Shown: in pieces, positions 7,854 to 15,601 of the stretch
Numbering within the stretch: position 1 is the first letter of the stretch
Layout of the letters: the number at the start of each line of letters is the position of its first letter
Position numbers and translations under genes: made by a program
Assembly (NCBI GenBank): GCA_015654635.1
Contig: JAATGP010000013.1
Coordinates: 1 to 64,000, forward strand
DNA: 64,000 bases
From: Alphaproteobacteria bacterium
GTDB taxonomy: Bacteria > Pseudomonadota > Alphaproteobacteria > Micropepsales > Micropepsaceae
Direction of reading: 5' to 3'
Notes under the pieces: generated by a model
Seen by the model: only the letters and a program-made list of their open reading frames with translations
What the model was told of the DNA's origin: nothing
Database searches by the model: none

Positions 7854-9378
7854 TTTCATCAAGCGTTTGGGCGAAAACCCCGCTCCAATCGCCCCGAATC
7901 TTCGGGGCCAGGCAGCGCGCCGACGGCGCAAAGGGCTCATAGGCTTTGCCAAGGCTTCGCCAGCTCGCCTCGTGTTGCACCTTGAAGGTGGGAAGACCAA
8001 GCCCGGCCGCCATCCACGAAACGGCTGTCGGTGCCGTCACCATGGCATCGAGCACCGAGAACAAGGCTGTTGTCCGATCGAGTTCGCGCCTCTGGTCGAG
8101 GTCCCCCGGCACAACCATCGGACGTCCGCTCGCCGCGTTCAGCGCCGCGATTTCATCCGGGGTGACGCCATATTGTGCACAAACGGCTGAGCCGGGAAGT
8201 TGCCTCAAGAAGGCGCCCCAAGCCTCCAACGGGGCGTATTGTTGCGCCCGCCCGGCACCGATACTTCCACTCCGCCAGCTCACCCCGATCAGCGGCCGTG
8301 GCAGATTTGCGAAGGCCGTCCGCCAGCAGGCCGCTTCCTCGATGTCCGGCATCAGATAGGCATGCGGCGCCGGAAAACTGGTGGCTGCCTTGCGCAGATA
8401 CCGCGGCAGACTGCCCATCTCGATGGCGGCATTGGCGCCCCCCATGGCCTTCAGCCAAGCATAATGGGTCCGCGCCACGCCATCGCGGGTTTCGATCACC
8501 CAATCCTGTGTTGCCGCGCCCGGGAAGGAGCGGGCGAACAACGGCCGCAGGCGCGGCTCGCATTCGAGAATGATACGTCCGCCTTCTCTTTGCGCACGCG
8601 CTGTCAGTTCGGGTATCAGGCTCGCAAACATCACTTGGTCGCCGATACCCTGCTCCGCCGTGACGAGCAGATGCGTCCGTTTAAGCGGCGCGCCATTCCA
8701 GCGCGTCACATTGTGATCGGCCACCGGCACTTTGCCGGGTACCTTCAAACGGGCGGCGTATTCGCGCCAGCCATCGTCCATGTTGCCGCGGGCGAGGTAG
8801 AGCAATGCACGATTGAGCCGTCCTTGCGCATTGCCTGGATCGATCTTTAAGGCGCGATCATAAAGAGCCATGGCCTTATCGTCTTCGCTGCGGTCGGCAA
8901 GGAGGTCGGCCAGATTGACAAGCGCGGGAACGAAATCGCTGCGGTGCTCAAGCGCCGCGCGATAAAGCGCGATGGCCTCTTCGGCTGCACCCCGTTCGGC
9001 GCGCACCGCAGCCAATGCCAGAAGCAGGTCCGGGCTTTCGGGGTCACTTGCCAAAGCGGGCCGGATGATGGCCTCGGCGGCGGCCGCCCGGCCGGCCTCG
9101 CGCAAACAATTGGCAAGATTTACGATAGCTTCAAGCCGTTCGGGCTCAAGCGCCAAGACACGGCGAAAGAGTTCTTCGGCTGCCTGCTTCATTCCCAGAG
9201 CGCGCGCAGTATTCCCGAGGGCAAACAGGGTGCGCGTATCGTTGGGATCGGTGCCGAGCGCTTGCTCGAAAGCCGCTATGGCGCGGGCATGCTGACCAGC
9301 CGCCGACAATTTCAAACCGAGCGCATAAGGGTCCATGCCGTGTTGTGCCAAAAAGGAGCTTAAGGGCGCGTTAAGCAC
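7834..9378 (-). CDS. flmG: TPR-glycosyltransferase, probable flagellin glycosyltransferase FlmG-like
   Basis: This 514-residue protein begins with about six tetratricopeptide repeats (residues 15-215, with recurring ALGxDPNDTRTLFALGN-type units). It continues with a GT-B-like domain (220-510) showing LLVTAEQGIGDQVMFASLIP, RPLIGVSWRSGS and VTAPTAVSWMAAGLGLPTF. This layout is that of the O-linked GlcNAc-transferase-like family, including Caulobacter FlmG, which transfers pseudaminic acid to flagellin. The location between the Pse genes and a FlaEY-like gene supports the same job. The start is uncertain. GTG at 9378 has GGAG only 2 nt away, and the next in-frame ATG is at 9336. Confidence 0.7.
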   Translation of the reverse strand: MLNAPLSSFLAQHGMDPYALGLKLSAAGQHARAIAAFEQALGTDPNDTRTLFALGNTARALGMKQAAEELFRRVLALEPERLEAIVNLANCLREAGRAAAAEAIIRPALASDPESPDLLLALAAVRAERGAAEEAIALYRAALEHRSDFVPALVNLADLLADRSEDDKAMALYDRALKIDPGNAQGRLNRALLYLARGNMDDGWREYAARLKVPGKVPVADHNVTRWNGAPLKRTHLLVTAEQGIGDQVMFASLIPELTARAQREGGRIILECEPRLRPLFARSFPGAATQDWVIETRDGVARTHYAWLKAMGGANAAIEMGSLPRYLRKAATSFPAPHAYLMPDIEEAACWRTAFANLPRPLIGVSWRSGSIGAGRAQQYAPLEAWGAFLRQLPGSAVCAQYGVTPDEIAALNAASGRPMVVPGDLDQRRELDRTTALFSVLDAMVTAPTAVSWMAAGLGLPTFKVQHEASWRSLGKAYEPFAPSARCLAPKIRGDWSGVFAQTLDEIRLLPG

Positions 9379-9387
9379 GTCTCCGAT

Positions 9388-9402
9388 TTAAACTGTTGTT
9401 AA
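9388..9402 (+). promoter_or_regulatory. Perfect CtrA-type box between flmG-like and flaEY-like genes
   Basis: TTAA-ACTGTTG-TTAA is an exact match to the TTAA-N7-TTAA consensus of the alphaproteobacterial cell-cycle regulator CtrA. It lies in the short divergent gap, 10 nt from the FlmG-like start and 45 nt before the FlaEY-like start. A lone TTAA at 9371-9374 lies next to it. Confidence 0.6.
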
Positions 9403-9446
9403 GAGAAGGCGCGCGACAATCGACCAGTTCAGCGAAAGATAGCCCC

Positions 9447-12263
9447 TTGTCTACGTCGTCGACAATTTATGGCATCGATAACTCGCTGCTGCTCAGCTAT
9501 TACAGCGCGCAGCTCGGTCAGGCGAGTGCAATGGCGACCGGCGCCCAGGCTTCCACCGCCGCTGCCTCCACGAATTCCAGCTCGACCGGCGCCACCGCGA
9601 ACGATGTGACGCCGTGGACGACGGCAAGCGCCTCGCAACAGGCCCGCGATGCGCAGGTTCTTTCGCTCACCAACTTCATGGATACCAGCAACGTTCCACT
9701 CCTGGCTGGTAGCGCCACCGATACGCAGATGGAGCAAGACAACCAGAAGCTCTTTGCGCTCTACACTGCGGTCAACAATCTTTCGTATCTCGCCAGCATT
9801 TCCAAACGCGATACCGTAACGGATGGCCAGCGTGTCGGCTACAACACGCGGTTCCAGGCGGGCCTGCAGCAAATCCAGAGCTACATTTCCAATACGAGTT
9901 TCAATCTCCTGTCGCTGCAAGCCCAGGCTCCCAGTTCTTCTGTGACCTCGACGGCAACGGTCGCGTCCCCGACTTTCGATTACACCGGCTCGGTGATTGC
10001 AACCGGAGCCAATATAGCGAGCCCGCTCTCGGGCGTCAGTTCATCCGACAGCTTCAACATCGCCGTGAAGAAGGGGACGTCTACCCAGAACATCGCGATT
10101 GATATGTCGAAGGTTCAAGGTCCCTTGACGATCAACAACATCGTTATATACGCCAACCAGCAGCTTGAGGCTGCCGGAGTTTCGACGCGCCTCGAAAAAG
10201 ATCTCGTCTCCGGCTCCATTGACGGGACGGATGCCGACAAGGCCCAATATGCGCTGCAGGTGGTGCCGGGCGGCGTCGAGCAAGTCTCGTTCTCGGCCAC
10301 CTCCGCACCGGCGTTGTATGTGGCGGGCACATCTGGTCTGACCTCGTCCACCGCTACCGCCGCCGCGGACAATCAGGGCCGCATCACCAAACTTTCCAAT
10401 TTGAGCGACCCTACCTCCGAATTCTCGCGCAGCATGTCCGTATCGGCGAATACGCCGAGCTCTACTTCCAGTTCGTCGAGCTCGTCATCTTCTACGTCCA
10501 GTTCATCAAGCTCATCGTCTTCCGCCTCCTCCGGCACGTCGACTGCGACCGCCACAGTGGTGGATTCGAGCGGCAACGTTTACATGCTCGGCAACACCAC
10601 AGGCGATGTCGGCAGCCAGCTCAATCAAGGCTCCCAAGACGTCTATCTGACCAAATACGATTCGGCCGGTACGCAAATCTGGTCCAAACTCGTGGGCAGT
10701 GCCGGAACCGCGAGCGGTACCTCAATGGCGCTCAATCCCAATGGCGGTGTGGTGGTGGTCGGTTCGACCACAGCCGATCTCACCGCCTCCGCCATTGGCA
10801 ACGGCAACCAGGATAGTTTCGCCATCAAATACGATGCCAATGGCAATCAGGTCTGGACCGCGCAAATCCCAACCTTGAACACCAACGCCGCCAATGCGGT
10901 CAGCGTCGATGCGTCCGGCAATGTCTATATCGGCGGCCAGACCACCGGTATGATCGGCGCAGGGCAGACCAAGGTCGGCGGCCAGGATGCTTATATTGCC
11001 AAGCTCGATAGCAGCGGCAAATTCGTCTACAAGCAACAATTCGGTACCACTGGCAGTGACAGCGTTGCCGCCACGGCCATAACCGCGAGCGGCGATCTTG
11101 TCGTTGCCTCGGTCCAGAACGGCCATGCCATCGTCTCCAAATATGCCGGTGGCGATGCTACGCAGCCGCCGACTTGGACGATGGATATGGGCGACTTGCA
11201 AAGTGGCGGCACCATCGGCGGCCTGGTTGTCCAAAACAATAATATCTATATCTCGGGCACGACGAGCAACGGTGCGCTGAACGCCACCGTGGCCAATGCG
11301 GCCTCGGGCGGCAGCGATGCCTTTGTATTTTCCGCCACAGACAATGGTTCTTCCGTCACCTCCAATAAAGTGAGCTATGTCGGCACCGCGGGCAAGGATC
11401 AGGGGGCGTCGCTGGCGGTGGGTTCGGATGGTACGGTCTATCTGACGGGTACGACCAACAGCACATTCGCGGGTCAGACCCGGAGTGTCGCCAACGCTAC
11501 AAACATGTTCGTGGCGGCGGTGTCGAGCAGCGGTTCGGTCAATTGGGTCCGCCAATATGGCGGTATGGACGGCCAATCGTCCGGTGCCGGAATTGCTGTT
11601 TCCGATACCGGTGCCAGCGTGCTCGATGCCTTGGGCCTGCCCACAGGCGTCGTTTCGGGCCAGCAGAATTCCGATCTCGCCGCTGCCACCACTTTGCGCC
11701 CTGGCGATTCCTTTCAAGTTCAAACCACCGGCACCGCCGGGCGCACGTTCACCATTACGATCGACAAGGGCGAGACACTCAATTCGCTGGCGGCCAAGAT
11801 CAATGCTCAGTTTGGCAGCAATGGCACGGCTTCGGTGAGCTACACCAGCACAGGCGCGGCGCTCAAACTTGCGGTGAGTGCGGGTGTCACCGCCAAGCTG
11901 ATCGCCGGGCCCACGAATTCGGATGCGCTCGGCCGCCTTGGTATAGCGCCGCAGACCCTGACTGCGCCCAGCACCACATCCAGTTCGACGAGTAGTTCCT
12001 CAACCAGCACAAACGCAACTTACGTGCTCGGCATTCCCAACAATCTCGATATATCGACGGCAAACGGTGGTGGAGTGGCGCGTGCCGAACTCATGAATGT
12101 CCTGACCGCCATCCAAACGGCGTATCAGAAGAGCAATACCTCGACGTCGGCAAGCGCGGCGACTCCGGTGGGCAATAACGCCCCGCTATCGGCGGCAGCG
12201 AGCGCCTACTACAACAACGCCAATGCGGATATGAATCTGGCGCTGAGCATGCTCACGGCGTAG
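9447..12263 (+). CDS. flaEY: FlaEY-like flagellar protein with SBBP beta-propeller repeats and a flagellin-like hook motif
   Basis: This is a 938-residue secreted-looking protein. The N-terminal 150 residues are helical and flagellin/hook-associated-like. A Ser/Thr linker (about 335-367) is followed by about six SBBP-type repeats (pattern DSSGNVYMLGNTTG, then QDVYLTKYDSAGTQIWSKLVG), as in a beta-propeller. A segment near GDSFQVQTTGTAGRTFTITI and ETLNSLAAKINAQFG resembles the flagellin hypervariable (IN) motif. The C-terminus is helical. Caulobacter FlaEY, a long protein encoded near flagellin genes, is the closest match I recall. The start is uncertain. TTG at 9447 is preferred because the other in-frame TTG (9396) lies inside the CtrA-type box. 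The next ATG is at 9531. Confidence 0.55.
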   Translation: MSTSSTIYGIDNSLLLSYYSAQLGQASAMATGAQASTAAASTNSSSTGATANDVTPWTTASASQQARDAQVLSLTNFMDTSNVPLLAGSATDTQMEQDNQKLFALYTAVNNLSYLASISKRDTVTDGQRVGYNTRFQAGLQQIQSYISNTSFNLLSLQAQAPSSSVTSTATVASPTFDYTGSVIATGANIASPLSGVSSSDSFNIAVKKGTSTQNIAIDMSKVQGPLTINNIVIYANQQLEAAGVSTRLEKDLVSGSIDGTDADKAQYALQVVPGGVEQVSFSATSAPALYVAGTSGLTSSTATAAADNQGRITKLSNLSDPTSEFSRSMSVSANTPSSTSSSSSSSSSTSSSSSSSSSASSGTSTATATVVDSSGNVYMLGNTTGDVGSQLNQGSQDVYLTKYDSAGTQIWSKLVGSAGTASGTSMALNPNGGVVVVGSTTADLTASAIGNGNQDSFAIKYDANGNQVWTAQIPTLNTNAANAVSVDASGNVYIGGQTTGMIGAGQTKVGGQDAYIAKLDSSGKFVYKQQFGTTGSDSVAATAITASGDLVVASVQNGHAIVSKYAGGDATQPPTWTMDMGDLQSGGTIGGLVVQNNNIYISGTTSNGALNATVANAASGGSDAFVFSATDNGSSVTSNKVSYVGTAGKDQGASLAVGSDGTVYLTGTTNSTFAGQTRSVANATNMFVAAVSSSGSVNWVRQYGGMDGQSSGAGIAVSDTGASVLDALGLPTGVVSGQQNSDLAAATTLRPGDSFQVQTTGTAGRTFTITIDKGETLNSLAAKINAQFGSNGTASVSYTSTGAALKLAVSAGVTAKLIAGPTNSDALGRLGIAPQTLTAPSTTSSSTSSSSTSTNATYVLGIPNNLDISTANGGGVARAELMNVLTAIQTAYQKSNTSTSASAATPVGNNAPLSAAASAYYNNANADMNLALSMLTA
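10467..10526 (+). repeat. Two 30-bp imperfect tandem repeats encoding poly-serine
   Basis: Copies at 10467-10496 and 10497-10526 both start TCCAGTTC and differ at a few third positions. They encode the Ser/Thr linker of the FlaEY-like protein. Copy number could vary between strains by slippage. Confidence 0.7.
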
Positions 12264-12300
12264 GGCAATTCCGCACCGACAAAACGGCGGCAAAACCGTA

Positions 12301-12726
12301 TCAGACGACGCCGTTATAGATCATCGCTACCGGGGTCTTGCGATACGGGTGCGCTCCGGCAGGGGCATAGGTGACCTTGGGCGCGCGCTGGCGCTCCACT
12401 TCATTTGCCACTGCTTTCACCAAGCCTTCGCTGGCATTGCGCATACGCAGAAGCAGGCGCTGATGCAGCTTTAAGGTATCCCGGAATTTTCCGGTCACCG
12501 CTGCCAGGCGCTTGCGCAAATCACCCGCCGCAGCTTTGGTGCGGTTCGGATCAAGGCTTGAAACCTCGCGCATGTAAAGCACGGTGAGGCGCTCTATTTC
12601 GGGATCGAGAGAACTCATTTGTTGCGGCTTTCCAGCGCGTAGGGCTGCAATATCGCCTTCGAGAGCAATGCTCAGCCGCTCCGCCAGGGCGATAACACGT
12701 TCGAGTTTTTCGCTATCGAGATTCAT
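12301..12726 (-). CDS. FlgN/FlbY-like flagellar protein
   Basis: This is a 141-residue, almost wholly alpha-helical protein (ALAERLSIALEGDIAALRAG, then ERLTVLYMREVSSLDPN) with the size and pattern of the FlgN/FlbY export-chaperone-like family. In Caulobacter, flbY lies next to flgI and the flgJ-like cheL, and the same order is seen here. FlgN proteins bind hook-associated proteins before export. That this one does so is inferred from position. Its start overlaps the flgJ stop by 4 nt (ATGA). The sequence itself is poorly conserved. Confidence 0.65.
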   Translation of the reverse strand: MNLDSEKLERVIALAERLSIALEGDIAALRAGKPQQMSSLDPEIERLTVLYMREVSSLDPNRTKAAAGDLRKRLAAVTGKFRDTLKLHQRLLLRMRNASEGLVKAVANEVERQRAPKVTYAPAGAHPYRKTPVAMIYNGVV

Positions 12727-13115
12727 GGCGCGCTATCTTCAGCCGCTTTGGCCGGAACCGCTTTATCTTGTGTGGGCTTGGTCTGCGCAGCTTTGTCGGG
12801 TGCCCCAGCCGGTTGGCCGGCGGCTTCCTGATATTTCAAAAGCTGTGTTGTGATGTGGCTGGCCAGACCGATGCCGCCCTGGGCGGAAATCTGCTTGCCG
12901 TATTCGTCGAGCATCAGCGAGCGGAACATGGCTTCGCCCTGGCCGCCGCCGAAGGGTCCGTCGGTGGAGATGCCGGAGAACATCTGTCCCAACATCTGGG
13001 AGACGAAGACGCCCTCGAATTCCTTACCGGCCTTTTGCGCCCGGGCGACGTTGGAGGTCGCCGCTGGCGCCCGAACCGGGGCATTCATTGTGGCTGTGCT
13101 TATCTCCGTGCTCAT
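12723..13115 (-). CDS. flgJ: FlgJ-type rod-binding protein (CheL), without muramidase domain
   Basis: This 130-residue protein carries only the rod-binding half of FlgJ. The motif AGKEFEGVFVSQMLGQMF near residue 30 and the later EAMFRSLMLDEYGKQISAQ, GGIGLASHI match the family. The tail is low-complexity Ala/Lys/Pro. Gammaproteobacterial FlgJ has an added peptidoglycan hydrolase domain, absent here as in most alphaproteobacteria, where a separate enzyme does that work. It scaffolds rod assembly in the periplasm. It overlaps both neighbours by 4 nt, so flgI-flgJ-flbY is one coupled operon. Confidence 0.88.
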   Translation of the reverse strand: MSTEISTATMNAPVRAPAATSNVARAQKAGKEFEGVFVSQMLGQMFSGISTDGPFGGGQGEAMFRSLMLDEYGKQISAQGGIGLASHITTQLLKYQEAAGQPAGAPDKAAQTKPTQDKAVPAKAAEDSAP

Positions 13116-14224
13116 CCGATCACCTGGATTTCGGCCTGCAGGGCACCGGCGGCCTTGATTGCCTGAAGGATGGAGATGATATCGCGCGGGCCGACACCCA
13201 AGGCATTGAGGCCGTCGACCAGGTTCTGCAAGGCGATGCCTTCGCGCAGCACCACCATCTTGTTCTTTTTGCCCTCGTCGACATCGATCTTGGTGCGCGG
13301 CATAACCTGGGTGGTGCCGTTCGAGAGCGGGCCCGGCTGGCTGACTTCGGGGGTCTCGGTGACGCGGATGGTGAGGTTGCCCTGGGCGATCGCCACGGTG
13401 GAGATGCGCACATCGGCCCCCATCACGATCACACCGGTGGATTCGTTGATGACGACCCTGGCGGTTTGATCGGTGGTGATCTTCACCTGTTCGATATCGG
13501 TGAGCAGGCCGATGACGCCACCCTTATATTCGGTGGGTACGGTGAGGTGCACGGTGGCCGGATCAGAGGCTATCGCGACCGTGCTGCCGATATAGGAATT
13601 GACGGCGGTGGCAATGCGCGAAGCCGTGGTTAGGTCCGGATTGCGCAGCGCCAGCTTCAGGCTGCGCTCCGCCGCGAGGTTGAAGTTGATTTCACGCTCG
13701 ACGATGGCGCCGTTGGGAATGCGCCCTGCGGTCGGAACGCCTCTGGTCACGCTGGCGGCATCGCCTTGGGCGGAAAAGCCGCCAATCGCGACCGGGCCTT
13801 GCGCCAAGGCATAAATCTGTCCGTCGGCACCGAACAAGGTGGTGACGAGCAAGGTGCCGCCTTGCAGGGATTTGGCATCGCCCATGGCGCTGACCGAGAC
13901 GTCGGTGTGCGAGCCGTTGGAGGCAAAGGCATGCAGGTTGGCCGTCACCATCACAGCGGCTGTGTTCTTGGTCTGCATGGTGGTGCCGCGGGTATTAACC
14001 CCCATCCGCTCCAGCATGGTTTGAATGGATTGCTGGGTGAACGGCGCATTTTTCAGCGAATCGCCGGTGCCGTTCAGCCCCACCACCAAGCCATAGCCGA
14101 CCAGCATATTGTCGCGAATACCCTCGACATCAACCAAGTCCTTCACGCGCGACAGTGCCAGCGCCGGTTGGACGGTGAGGGCGACAAATATGACCGCCGC
14201 TATAATTTTTTGTAATCTTTGCAT
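13112..14224 (-). CDS. flgI: FlgI, flagellar P-ring protein
   Basis: This is a 370-residue periplasmic protein that polymerises around the rod in the peptidoglycan layer as the P-ring bushing. A Sec signal peptide (about 1-24, MQRLQKIIAAVIFVALTVQP) precedes the conserved SRVKDLVDVEGIRDNMLVGY and GLVVGLNGTGDSL. Later family blocks include TLLVTTLFGADGQIYALAQG, RVVINESTGVIVMG and LNALGVGPRDIISILQAIK. The length is typical. It leads a three-gene operon. No exact sigma-54 site was found upstream. Confidence 0.96.
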   Translation of the reverse strand: MQRLQKIIAAVIFVALTVQPALALSRVKDLVDVEGIRDNMLVGYGLVVGLNGTGDSLKNAPFTQQSIQTMLERMGVNTRGTTMQTKNTAAVMVTANLHAFASNGSHTDVSVSAMGDAKSLQGGTLLVTTLFGADGQIYALAQGPVAIGGFSAQGDAASVTRGVPTAGRIPNGAIVEREINFNLAAERSLKLALRNPDLTTASRIATAVNSYIGSTVAIASDPATVHLTVPTEYKGGVIGLLTDIEQVKITTDQTARVVINESTGVIVMGADVRISTVAIAQGNLTIRVTETPEVSQPGPLSNGTTQVMPRTKIDVDEGKKNKMVVLREGIALQNLVDGLNALGVGPRDIISILQAIKAAGALQAEIQVIG

Positions 14225-14485
14225 GGCGCCATCCGGTTAAGCAGATCCCACTATGCGAGTTTCATGCCGCGGGGCTGCCTGGATTTCCCGCGTAAATCCA
14301 GCCTGTTCCCAGAGACCGTTCCCGGTCCTAGGCAAGAACGTCCCGGCAGTTTTAGCCTCCTCTTACGGCTGCGCAAAAAATTGTTCCTCCTACACAACGA
14401 CCACTTTTGGTTGTATAATTTTCATTGGTAATGGCTTGGGCAATCACACACACTAGGATCGTTCTAACATTGGGGATGTTTTTGT
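14225..14485. other. Intergenic region between flgI and the small lipoprotein gene
   Basis: This 261-bp divergent gap has no convincing gene. A perfect 8-bp hairpin (14279-14286 with 14294-14301, 7-nt loop) lies about 55 nt upstream of flgI and would be in its leader if transcription starts further away. Confidence 0.4.
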
Positions 14486-14734
14486 ATGCGGATGTCGTGC
14501 GCCACAATGATTTCGTTGCTGACATTGGGGGGGTGCGCGATAGAACCTACTACGGGTGAGCGCTTGACCGATGCATCCGACCCAGCCTGTTCGGCTGCTG
14601 CGGCGGCCCGTGCCCGCGACGCGGCGGTCAATGGCTACGACGAGGAGGCGCAGCGGAGTATCTGGCAGGAATCCTACAAATCCTGCGTTGCCTGGAACCG
14701 GAAATCCATTTTGGTCGAATCTGCCGGCCACTAA
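14486..14734 (+). CDS. Small putative lipoprotein of unknown function
   Basis: This 82-residue product begins with a short hydrophobic segment ending in the lipobox-like LTLGGC, so C17 would be lipidated. The rest is soluble, Ala-rich, and has two further cysteines (DPACSAAAAA and ESYKSCVAW), which could form a disulfide. I do not recognise the family. GGGGA lies 9 nt before the ATG, and a second in-frame ATG follows two codons later. It reads in the same direction as gpmA, 105 nt away, but a shared transcript is not evident. Confidence 0.6.
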   Translation: MRMSCATMISLLTLGGCAIEPTTGERLTDASDPACSAAAAARARDAAVNGYDEEAQRSIWQESYKSCVAWNRKSILVESAGH

Positions 14735-14839
14735 GCTGCCTGACGGGCGCGGCGAAACGCCTTTCACTTGGGCCGTAAAACCGCTTCTGAACGCCCGCCC
14801 ACGCGGTAAAACACCGCTGAAATCTACGGATGGATAGCG

Positions 14840-15601
14840 ATGTCACAGTATCAAGATTACCAGCTGGTCATCGTGCGGCACGGGGAGAGCGAGTGGAACA
14901 AACTCAACCTCTTCACCGGCTGGCGCGATTGCCGTCTTAGCGAAAAAGGCACTGTCGAGGCCCGCTCCGCGGGCAAGGTGCTGAAGGAAGAAGGCTTCGC
15001 CTTCGACGTCGCGCATTGCTCGCTGCTGACCAGGGCCAACCAAACGCTTTATTTGGCGCTGGACGAGATGGATTGCATTTGGCTGCCGGTGAAGAAGCAT
15101 TGGCGCCTCAACGAGCGTCATTATGGTGCCTTGCAGGGTTCCAACAAGGTCGAGGCGGTGGAGAAGTTCGGCGCTGATCAGGTCAAGATCTGGCGCCGCT
15201 CTTACGACACGCCGCCGCCGGCGGTGGAAATTTCCTCGCCCGATTTTCCCGGCCATGACCGCCGCTACAAGGATGTCGATCCGGCGGAGCTGCCCAAAAG
15301 CGAAAGCCTGAAAGACGTTCTGGCCCGCGTTCTGCCCTATTGGGAAAACGCCGTGCTGCCGGATTTGAAGGCCGGCAAACGCGTCATTATCGCCGCCCAT
15401 GGCAATTCCCTGCGCGCCCTCTTGAAATACCTTGAAGGCGTCAGCGACAACGACATCGTCGATGTCGATTTGCCGACCGGTATTCCGAAGGCCTATCGTC
15501 TGACCGCGGATTGGAAAGCCGCCGATGCGAAATTCCTAGGGGACCCGGCGGAGCTTGAACGGCGCATCAACGCGGTCAAAGCACAGACCAAGAAGGCCTG
15601 A
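14840..15601 (+). CDS. gpmA: 2,3-bisphosphoglycerate-dependent phosphoglycerate mutase
   Basis: This 253-residue cytosolic enzyme interconverts 3- and 2-phosphoglycerate in glycolysis and gluconeogenesis. The active-site VIVRHGESEWNKLNLFTGW has the phosphohistidine at the RHG motif. The second catalytic block LNERHYGALQGSNKVEAVEKF and the late VIIAAHGNSLRALLKYLEG are intact. The length fits the dPGM family. Its last 47 bases overlap the likely start of the next gene, so the two may be cotranscribed. Confidence 0.96.
   Translation: MSQYQDYQLVIVRHGESEWNKLNLFTGWRDCRLSEKGTVEARSAGKVLKEEGFAFDVAHCSLLTRANQTLYLALDEMDCIWLPVKKHWRLNERHYGALQGSNKVEAVEKFGADQVKIWRRSYDTPPPAVEISSPDFPGHDRRYKDVDPAELPKSESLKDVLARVLPYWENAVLPDLKAGKRVIIAAHGNSLRALLKYLEGVSDNDIVDVDLPTGIPKAYRLTADWKAADAKFLGDPAELERRINAVKAQTKKA

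Noticed and set aside
10450..10548. Repeat-rich stretch that might look like a CRISPR array
   Set aside because: It is a coding Ser/Thr linker in a long open frame, with no spacers between repeats.
14327..14348. Possible sigma-54 promoter upstream of flgI on the minus strand
   Set aside because: The GG and GC elements are 9 nt apart instead of 10, and the flanking bases do not match the consensus.
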